Assembly (NCBI GenBank): GCA_946811185.2 | Contig: OX328104.1 | Location: forward strand, 12,969,918 to 13,033,917 | Direction: 5' to 3' | Length of the DNA: 64,000 nucleotides | Source of the DNA: Hippopus hippopus | Taxonomy: Eukaryota > Mollusca > Bivalvia > Cardiida > Cardiidae | In this document: positions 56,105-64,000 of the stretch, piece by piece | How positions within the stretch are numbered: position 1 is the stretch's first letter | Layout: every line of letters begins with the position of its first letter | Made by a program: the position numbers and the translations under genes | Notes under the pieces: model-generated | Seen by the model: the letters and a program-made list of their open reading frames with translations, nothing else | What the model was told of the DNA's origin: nothing | The model's database searches: none

Positions 56105-56397
56105 GTGTTTAAATGCATTTGAATTTATATACCATTTAAAGTATGGAAATTAATGTGAAGATGACAATCTGTCATTGTACGGTTGGTCCATGTGTTAGTC
56201 ACTGACAGGGAAATAAATTTCAAAACTAGGTTAAAACCTGCCAGGTAGCTGTGTCTTTTGTATACTTTTTGCCTGATTTTAAAATTCTTTTTTTCTGCCA
56301 GGGACTAACACGTGGCCCAACCACACGATAACAGACTGTCATCTCCACAATATTGTCCATACTTTTAAATGATATGATTTAAATTTAAATGTATTAT
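56105..56397. mobile_element. Foldback MITE with about 105-bp inverted arms
   Basis: The left arm contains AAGATGACAATCTGTCAT, GGTTGGTCCATGTGTTAG and CACTGACAGGGA. Reversed, the right arm reads GAGATGACAGTCTGTTAT, GGTTGGGCCACGTGTTAG and CCCTGGCAG. The arms remain alignable almost to the centre. Confidence 0.7.
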
Positions 56398-56518
56398 GAC
56401 ACCTGCTCTGATATTTTGGCCTTTACTGGGCCTTTAAGGGTTATCGTGGGAATATTGTTAGATAAACATTCATGCACATTAACCTTTAGGCTGTTAACTG
56501 TGACTGACTGACCTTTTG

Positions 56519-56582
56519 CAGACAGTGTAGATCAAGATCAGACTGCACAGAAAGTGCAGTCTAATCTTGTATCTACACTGTC
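56519..56582. repeat. 56-bp hairpin repeat, well-preserved copy
   Basis: ACAGTGTAGATCAAGATCAG pairs with CTAATCTTGTATCTACACTG around a CTGCACAGAAAGTGCAG loop region. Confidence 0.8.
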
Positions 56583-57166
56583 AGATGATGAGATATTTTT
56601 CTCCAAAAAAAAGTTTGAAATAGCATTATTCTTATTTCTTCTTCCAGCAAGAAAGTTTCATTTTTAAAAGGCTTTCCTCCCCTGAAGCTTCTTGTCAACA
56701 TGGCATAATTCTTTTGTGTTAGATTATTGAGAATTTATAGTGATTCAATAATTCTAAGCACTTTTAACTGCCCAGAATTTCTTTAAATATCTATCTAAAA
56801 AGTTTCTGTTCATACCTCTATTACTTTTTTGTAAAGAGAGGTAATAATAATCTCCCTTTAAATTGAGGATATTGTGATTTTAGAATTGAAAATGATAATT
56901 CTACGGAGGCAAAACCCCCAGAAGTGGCTCGGTTAAGATGCTACAATAGTGATAATTTTTAATGATATCATATTTTCCATAGTAAAATTACACTGGAAAT
57001 AGATGTTCCGCTTCAGAGTAGGAATACCTTAACTTATTTAGCAGGATAAGGATTTATTACTTGAAAAACAATTCGCACTTTTCTAGATCTCTCTTTCACA
57101 ACACATTATGAGTCAATACAGAGCAAAAGAAGCTCTCCTCATACATGCAGATTTGATATTCAGAAA

Positions 57167-57395
57167 TTAACTCTTTACTACACAATCCCGACTTTTAACG
57201 ATCCTGAGAAAGAAGCCTATAGAAAACATTGTGGGAAAAGGAGAAAATACTGGTAACCAGCATTTTCTCCTTTTCCCACAATATTTTCTACCCTATCAAA
57301 GTCAGAAATCATCATATTACCAAGATTTAATTTGTTGTCTGCAGATGTTTTGAATTTGGTCCTGTCCAAAAATTTGTTGTTTGGTAAAGAGTTAA
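57167..57395 (-). mobile_element. TTAA-MITE, near-complete
   Basis: TTAACTCTTTACTACACAAT start, AAATACTGGTAACCAGCATT centre, GTTTGGTAAAGAGTTAA end. Confidence 0.9.
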
Positions 57396-57650
57396 TACTG
57401 TCACTGAGAAAAAAACACTTCCCAATTCAAGATGGTTCATCCATTTCTTTCAAAGTAACCTTGACCTCTAACTTTAGATAACATTTGTCAAACATCAACC
57501 TTGTGTCTCATGCATTATACTTTAAAGTTACCTTGTTCTCCATGAAAATTCAAACTTTTTTTTTTAAACATTAGATGTGATACAAGTTCTTACAACATAA
57601 ATCAATCACTCTCAATAACTGACTTTCTGGAAATCTAATGAGTTCTTGTG

Positions 57651-57960
57651 TAATGATTGATTGTATGGTGTTTAACACTGTTCTCAACATTATTTCAGTT
57701 ATATCGTGAGGACCAGTGCACCTATCCATGCTTTCCTGGAATTTCTTTTACCAGTATTCCACAAAGTTTTTCTTTCCAAGCTACTGGCTACTTTCCCACA
57801 TAGCCGTGATTGAAACAATGGTCAGCAATGGGAGAGGAATGAATCCCATTGCACTGACTATCATTAATACTCGGAAAAAAATTGGCCACGCCAGGAATCG
57901 AAAACGTAACCCTCTGTTCTCAAGTCCTGTACGCTACCAACTGAGCTACCAGAACTCTGC
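57651..57960 (-). mobile_element. tRNA-derived SINE
   Basis: The minus-strand head has TAGCTCAGTTGGTAGCG (A box) and TTTTCGATTCC (B box). The tail is CAATCAATCATTA. TCTTGTG flanks both sides (57644-57650, 57961-57967). An 85-codon plus-strand frame across it is antisense to the SINE and not a gene. Confidence 0.82.
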
Positions 57961-59269
57961 TCTTGTGCCATGATATGACAGTAGATTGACCAAGGTCATA
58001 AAGGAACTTTGACCCCCAACCTCTGACGTGAGAGTCCACCATTATACCTACCACTTTACCGTTATCTCCCACAAGTTAATCCTTTACAATACAATCAGAA
58101 TTTTGGTGACTTTAAGGAAAAAGGCCTATGAAAACATTGCGGAAAAAAGGAGAAAATGCCGGTAACCAGCATTTTCTTCTTTCCCCATAATGTTTATTAA
58201 CCTTCCATAGTCTAAGTTTAGTGTTTGGGTACATTTTCTTCTTCACAATGCTTCCAATAACAAGCATTTTATAGGTCCTATCCAACATATCTATGAAATA
58301 TCATCATGCTGTATCAAATGACAGAGCGGAAATCATTTTGTCCACACTTAGTCAGATAGGCAGGCTCAATACCGCCCACAAAACACTGGTGGGTGCTTTC
58401 TTTATTCAGACTTTGAAATACCAAATCATTCTTTTTTTGTTCTTATATACTTGTACACTTTACAAGGACCAATAAATTTTAATCTTTCAGCACCAGATAT
58501 ATAAACTCAAGCTCTATCCACAGCTAAAATACAATACACTGACACATAGAAAGATTTTTTTTTCTGATCCCTTGACATAACTAGCAGATGGCATGGACCT
58601 AAGATCAGATTGCTCATTCTAAGCAGCCTGATCTTGGTCTATGCAGTCTGCAAAAACCTATGGCACTGAATGGGTTAAAAACCCTCTGCCAAAATAGACT
58701 TTGTTGATTTGTCACAATAGTTTCAATAGAATTTTGCTCAAGGTTCTTAAGAATATATCAACAAAAGTCAGCAGACAAAAATGCAGTATTACACAGTAAT
58801 ATACAGCTCTTCCATCCTTTATGTACCCCTCACATGCTAAGTGCTTTGTAGAAATTCATCACAGAATGAGTTATTTGCACACCAAAAAAGCTCTAAAGCT
58901 ATAAATACTTTTGTAGTTTGTGTAAAGAAAGATCAGATAATGCATTCTGATCACTGATCAAGTGGCCTGCATCTCTTACATTATCTTTTCAATAATAAAG
59001 TTTTAGTCTGGCTTATACCTAAAGCACTTCCAAAATCTGGTTAAAATGATGGTATTTGTCTTTGAAGAGGAATAAAACACTGTGGAATAAGGAGAAAATG
59101 CTAATTACTGACATTTTCTCCTTATCCCATAATGCTTTCAAATGCCTTTTTCCTTAGGATTGTTAAAGTATAGGATTACCTATTTAGTACAAGCTTAAAT
59201 AAACTAACAGAAAGGACAAAGGTAGAAAATAAGTACGGACCAATTTAACCCCTGTTTAAATAGAAATAC

Positions 59270-59421
59270 CTTTATTCTGCCGACAGCTTCTTGTGCCTGC
59301 ATCATTCTCATGGCTTTGGAAGGCTGGCCTTCAGATATCAGCTGTGTGGAACCGAGGTATTTGGCCCGAAACAACACTCCCTCAATCAACACTGATGGAT
59401 TTTCAGGATCATTGATTTGCA
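59270..59421 (-). CDS. apba1: APBA (X11/Mint/lin-10) PTB-domain exon 1
   Basis: This exon encodes the start of the phosphotyrosine-binding (PTB) domain of the X11/Mint neuronal adaptor. In this family the PTB domain binds the cytoplasmic tail of amyloid-precursor-type proteins, and the adaptor works with Munc18 and CASK in vesicle trafficking. Reading the minus strand, an acceptor ending ATTTCAG is followed by 152 nt with no stop, and the exon closes at AAG|GTATTT. The split first codon gives start phase 1, and the end is phase 0. Diagnostic stretches are [18 protein letters not shown] and the family-typical [12 protein letters not shown]. The same helix in vertebrates reads [13 protein letters not shown]. 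The exon is GC-richer than its surroundings. The TIR element at 59520 starts only 99 bp upstream, inside the preceding intron. Upstream N-terminal exons are not in the window. Recognition rests on remembered family sequence, not an alignment. Confidence 0.93.
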
Positions 59422-59519
59422 CTGAAATGATGTATTTCAAGAATTCAAACAAAGTTTTTGAAGTTTCAGAGAATCATCAGTCAAAGTTTACTCTCTGCAA
59501 ACATTATGTTGAATTGTTG

Positions 59520-62223
59520 CAGGGGTAAAAGTTAAAAAATCTGAAAATACTGAAAATTGAGCTGGGGGCCTGGGGGCCACTAGGGCCCCCGGTGGGTCCA
59601 GGGCAATGCCCTGGCCAGGGGTCCAGGGGGCCAGAGGCCCCCGGAAGCTCCTGAGATTTAGCTATTTTATAAGCATCAAATTCCTCTAATGAGATCCAGT
59701 TTTAGCACTTTAAAGTTGAAAAAATGAAAGATATGATATGCTAAAACCTAAGAAAATCTCAAAGTTTTTAGCACCCATGTTATTATTGTCCTCTTTTATC
59801 TCCATTTTGTATACAGGACCTAATCAGATTAGCCCTACATCAGTTTTGTATTTGAAAGTACAACAAGTATGAGAAAAGGACATATCTAGTATTTAACATT
59901 TGATTAATTAAAATGCAATCACAGGTGCTAAATTTCTGTCAAAAGAATAAAATCAAATCTGTCAAATAGGAAAACAACGCTCTCTTTAAGAATGGCTAAT
60001 TTATCAGGGAGAATGTGACAGAGTGTGCTGTACATTTTCTAGCTTGAGGTTTTTGTACCCTTTGGTAACTGGAGTTTGGGGTACACAAACAAGATGGGGA
60101 TTCAGATCTAAACTACATATAAATTTCATTAAGATATCAAGTTTTAATGACAGCCTATTAAAAGATAGACTGTTTTCATGCGACATGCGCAAACACGATT
60201 TTATAGAGAGATCTACATGTTCACTGTTAAAAGCTCTTCAAACACTTTAAGAACTTTTCCTAAAATGTGCAAACATTTTTGGCAAAATCAATTCTAATGT
60301 TTGCTAAAACAAGCAGGTAAGTGATATACCATGGAACTGGTCTAATTCCTGTAAAAAATCTATCAAATCGGCAGTGTGGGACAATCAGTTTAAATGCAAA
60401 AATGATTATCACTTTGTAACCGGAAGAGCAAACCAACTAGCTATTGGTTGTACAATCGGTTTCTCCATTGAACTGAGAATGCCTTTTTGCTTTAAATACT
60501 TTGACAATTTGTCTACACGATAAGTTTATAAAGATGTGGTGTTTTGTACTTTAAATTTTTTTTACTTTATTTAATATCATTTATTTTGATCTTTAAATTT
60601 TAATTTCCAAACCAGTTAAAAAAATTCAGACATATTTCAAGCATTTGCAGACGACCCCCCCCCCCCCCTTTAGATCTATATTTTCATTTCATAAAACAAC
60701 AATTTTTTCACTCATGACAGAATTTTAGATTCCACTTATTGTTTTATTCAGAGATTTGTGTAAATTCACTGTTTAAATTCATTATTAAAGATGAGAAGAT
60801 AGTTTGAAGTCCCTCTGATCGGACGATGCCACGCTGATTATGGTAGTGTCATGGGTTTTCACGGTTTTTTTTGGCGATCAATTTTTCGTGTCAATTAATT
60901 TCTGGAGAAGTATTACCACATGATTTGACATCACTTAGTCATTTTGAATAGCAGGTAACTTTAAAATCTGTCACTTTACACTAGATCAGAGGATTAACAC
61001 CGTTATTACGTTCTCGTAAATGACTCGCCAGCTTCATTAGATCACGCACGTGTCCTTCACATTTTATACTGATCGTGTTTAGCCAAAATTTTTGCCGGAT
61101 GCGCACAAGCTAGGTTATATGAAGCTCTTGACGATAATTTCATGCGTCAGATTGACAATTAAGCAAATATTTTTCAGCGTCAAAGACATGTCATTTCAAA
61201 TTTCCAAGCGTCAAAACCCGGTCTCAGGGATCAAATAAGAAACTTGCCAAGTTGTCCAGTTTTGACAAGACATCCATGGACAAAAATTTCTTTCTCATTT
61301 TTCCGGCCAATTTACGTGTTTGTTATCACTATATTGAATCCTAGAGTGTGATTAATATCAGTCACAAAACCAAGCGCTACAAACCAGTATTCACGTTTCA
61401 CGACCGAGCGAGCTTCGGTACCGACTGCAATCGATTCCGGGCTTTCTCAAGAGCTAATCGCAATCGGAAGCCAAAACCAACTGACTTTCGACTATAGTCA
61501 ATCATTGGCCCACCACTACAAATCGGACTACAGTGTATGAATGAAACTTTTCCCCCTTTTTCGGTCGCTTCGGCATTTGAGTAGCACGTATTGTCAACTT
61601 CGGAAGATAGTTGCCGATCCCCAGCTCTGGCATCCATTTGTTATTGAAAAGAACAAAGATAATTTAAACTGAGCTGTCTTTCGCTAGCAAATAATCAAAT
61701 TGCAGCCAATATTTGTCCCCTAAAATGAAGGGCTTTGTTAATGCTTTATTTTGTTTTACAATCCTAGCGGCAAAAATGTTAAAGTCGGCAAACCGATCAA
61801 AACACAGCTGCAACATTTTGGACACAATCAATATAACATCATACGATAACCTTAGAACGTTCCGGTTCAGCATCTATATTTAGAATCAGGAAACCCTAAG
61901 CAAGAGTGAGTGACTGTAAACATTTCGGTGCAAATTATCCCCGAAATTACAAAATTCTTTGAATTTCATTGTTTTTAGGGCGAGTGCGTTTGATGGGAGA
62001 CATTAATGACCGAGATCAGCCCCGGACAAAGCAAATGCAGTGGGGCAATAAATTTTATTGATACCGCATCTGGAAATCTATTGACTTGCAATAGATACGA
62101 GATAAAGGGGTACCCCCCCCCCAAAAAAAAAATTCTCCTCAGATTTAAACGATTTGGAAAAATGACCTGGTCGGCCCCTGAAAATACGGAATTCCGTCAA
62201 AATACGGAAAACTTTTACCCCTG
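59520..62223. mobile_element. 2.7-kb TIR DNA element, trio member 3
   Basis: A perfect 14-bp inverted repeat, CAGGGGTAAAAGTT, bounds the element, and TTGTTG lies directly outside both ends (59514-59519 and 62224-62229). A GC-rich stretch of interleaved GGGGCC and GGCCCC palindromes follows the left end (59560-59645). Inside it are blocks shared with both other trio members. The minus-strand open frame at 61398-61637 (MDARAGDRQLSSEVDN...) overlaps block A and may be a remnant of its own coding capacity. No known transposase domain was recognised. The element lies 98 bp upstream of the apba1 PTB exon acceptor, inside an intron. Confidence 0.75.
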
Positions 62224-62248
62224 TTGTTGACAGTGTACATTTATGTGT

Positions 62249-62477
62249 TTAACCCTTTACCACACAATCCCGACTTTAAACGACCCTAAGAAAGAAGCCT
62301 TTTGAAAACATTGTGGGAAAGGGAGAAAATGCTGGTAACCAGCACTTTCTCCTTTTCCCACAATGTTTTCTACCCTATCAAAGATAACTTCTATCATTTG
62401 AGTCACATTTAAATTCTTGTCTGTAAATGATTTCAATGTGCACAATTCTAAACTTTTCTAGTGTGGTAAAGAGTTAA
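62249..62477 (-). mobile_element. TTAA-MITE, first of an inverted doublet
   Basis: TTAACCCTTTACCACACAAT start and GTGTGGTAAAGAGTTAA end; shares the right TTAA with the next copy. It starts 20 bp after the flank of the 59520 element. Confidence 0.9.
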
Positions 62478-62702
62478 CTCTTTACCAAACGACAAAAATT
62501 TAGACCTGTCCAAATTGAAAGCATTTGCAGACGACAAAATAAATGTGATTCGATAACTAAAATTTCTGTTTGGAAGTGTAGAAAACATAGTGGGAAAAGG
62601 AGAAAATGCTGGTGACCAGCATTTTCTCCTTTTCGCACAATGTTTTCATTAGCTTTCTTTTTCAGGGTCGTTAAAACTCGGGATTGTATGGTAAAGGGTT
62701 AA
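62474..62702 (+). mobile_element. TTAA-MITE, second of an inverted doublet
   Basis: TTAACTCTTTACCAAACGAC start and GTATGGTAAAGGGTTAA end; perfect AAATGCTGGTGACCAGCATT centre. Confidence 0.9.
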
Positions 62703-62740
62703 ATCTATCTATTATACATCAAGTGCCAAAACTTATATGA

Positions 62741-63785
62741 GCCATGCTCTGTGAAAAGGGGGCTTCATGCATCTGCCAGAAATACCGTATTTTCATGAGT
62801 ATACCACGCGGGCATGTATAACTCGCACCCCTAACTTTACCTTGAAATCTGGGAGAAAAGTCTAGTTCTGATACATTGCTCGCATCCTAAATAAGCATTT
62901 TATCGAGAATCACTTGTTTACTTTCAACTCTTGACAACTGCAAATGGTGTTCATTTTATCAAGGGAGGAAACTTATTTACGCTCTTTAAAATCAAAGTTC
63001 CACAGGGACTTTACAAGAGTGTAACTTCATAAAGGCAATAAATTAAGGTCAGCAGTTCTCTGGCGCGACATATCAAATATCAAGGGTGTTCTGGTCAGCA
63101 ATCCCTACCTGTGATAAGTGGAAGTCATGCTGTTTACAAATTGGGACCATACACAGCCCACTTCCACAAGTCAAGATCGCCGATCAACCATATTGATTGA
63201 CACATTTTCGTTATCTTATACTGAAGTGTGAACAGATCTTAGAAAGGAATTAACACAAACAGAAATAAAATTTAACCTCTTCTTATTGATTTTACCATTT
63301 TTTTTTTTCTTCAAATATGTTTATCTTAATTCATATATAACAATTTGATTATGAAAATAATGAGGATGACTATGACATTGTTTTAAAATTTAGACAAGGC
63401 CTAATGGCGTCGTATTATTTATGATCTACCCGACAGGCTGATGCCGAAGTGGGAAAAAAAAAAACCTACTTCAGTTATGGCTATGTATAGCGCGCATCCC
63501 CTACTTTGAAAATAAATCTGGGAGAAAAAATGTGCGTGGTATACTCATGCAAATACGGTATCGACACAGATCAGCCTGCGCTTTCTGCACAGGCTGACCA
63601 GGACCAAAACTTTTAGCTGTTGGCCCATTTTCTTTATGTCCAAGGACCATTCTACCTCATGACTAAGTCTGTCATTAACAAAAGTGGCTATTGTGGATCA
63701 GTAAGTATGTGATGGCTTGCTTGGTATCATGCATTACTGAGATACATTAAGCTCCCTTTTCACAGCGCATAGCTCATATCAATCA
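62741..63785. mobile_element. GCATC-ended MITE split by another element
   Basis: This is one of a dispersed family whose arms read GCCATGCTCTGTGAAAAGG and GGCTTMATGCATCTG and whose centre is a CAGCCTGCGC...GCACAGGCTGA hairpin. The left arm ends at 62781 and the rest resumes at 63562 (CGACACAGATCAGCCTGCGC). The two parts are separated by a complete TIR element. Confidence 0.65.
62782..63561. mobile_element. 780-bp TIR element (ATACCGTATTT ends)
   Basis: The left end ATACCGTATTTTCATGAGTA and the reversed right end ATACCGTATTTGCATGAGTA continue into TACCACGC on both sides. A second pair of weaker inverted blocks lies inside (CCCAGATTT and ACTCGC/GCGCGC-type motifs). No open frame of note is present. 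It splits the surrounding MITE. Confidence 0.7.
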
Positions 63786-63829
63786 CCCTAAATGACTGCT
63801 TCCAGCAAATACAAGCAGAACTCATACCA

Positions 63830-64000
63830 TAACCTTTTACCATACAACAAAGATTTAGATACTTTTCTATTGAAAGCACTACAAGGCAACGAAGTAAATG
63901 CGGCTCAAATTATGGGCTTTCTCTGTGAAAGGGTAGAAAACATCATGGTACAAAAAGATGCATGTTTCATACAGATTGAATTGTATAAGTAATTTCTCCT
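63830..64000 (+). mobile_element. TTAA-MITE, partial at window end
   Basis: ACCTTTTACCATACAACAAA start and GGGTAGAAAACATCATGG; the centre is altered and the copy runs to the window edge. Confidence 0.6.

Noticed and set aside
57651..57960. tRNA-like A and B boxes that could suggest tRNA genes (also near 11220, 27180 and 53090)
   Set aside because: No cloverleaf closes, and each is followed by a SINE body and tail.
59310..59528. 72-codon plus-strand frame
   Set aside because: It is the antisense of the apba1 PTB exon.

Overview
This is an AT-rich metazoan window, most likely from a bivalve mollusc. The organism call rests on three things. There are intron-split exons with GT/AG boundaries. 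There are tRNA-headed SINEs. There is a large load of short non-autonomous DNA elements, including elements with tandem-repeat cores and GGAC microsatellites like the 'pearl' type described from bivalves. No prokaryotic gene organisation is present, and almost all open frames over 60 codons lie inside repeats.

Host genes. Three minus-strand exons (59270-59421, 29254-29340, 26597-26764) join in phase and encode most of the PTB domain of an X11/Mint/lin-10 (APBA) adaptor. The first intron is about 29.9 kb and the second about 2.5 kb; together they hold most of the repeats in the right half of the window. The N-terminal exons, the end of the PTB domain and both PDZ domains were not found and probably lie outside the window. 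A second minus-strand gene model (10421 to 7199, three exons) starts with an Arg/Ser-rich, mitochondrial-presequence-like peptide. I could not assign it to a family, and it needs a one-base correction in a homopolymer.

Mobile DNA. (1) A family of about 230-bp, nearly palindromic MITEs with TTAA at both ends occurs at 35 or more sites; I call it TTAA-MITE. Three nested copies show insertion at TTAA, so I infer a piggyBac-type family. (2) Pearl/Helentron-like elements begin AAGAGGGCCATGATGGCCCT and end in a hairpin plus GAGCTAA. The largest (11799-16117) contains a 145-bp array followed by a 167-bp array. (3) Two decayed mariner elements are present, at about 16150-17090 and 33803-35023. (4) A related trio of larger TIR elements (3000-4164, 7700-9230, 59520-62223) share shuffled and inverted segments. 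(5) There are hAT-like and Harbinger-like MITEs, foldback elements and tRNA-derived SINEs, several with target-site duplications.

Layout: 1-10 kb, scattered MITEs, two of the trio elements and the 3' part of the unidentified gene; 10-17 kb, its first exon, a SINE, the 4.3-kb tandem-core element and a mariner relic; 17-30 kb, MITEs, a SINE and two APBA exons; 30-59 kb, the long APBA intron packed with nested MITEs and tandem-core elements; 59-64 kb, the APBA PTB exon, the largest trio element, and a MITE doublet beside a nested TIR element.
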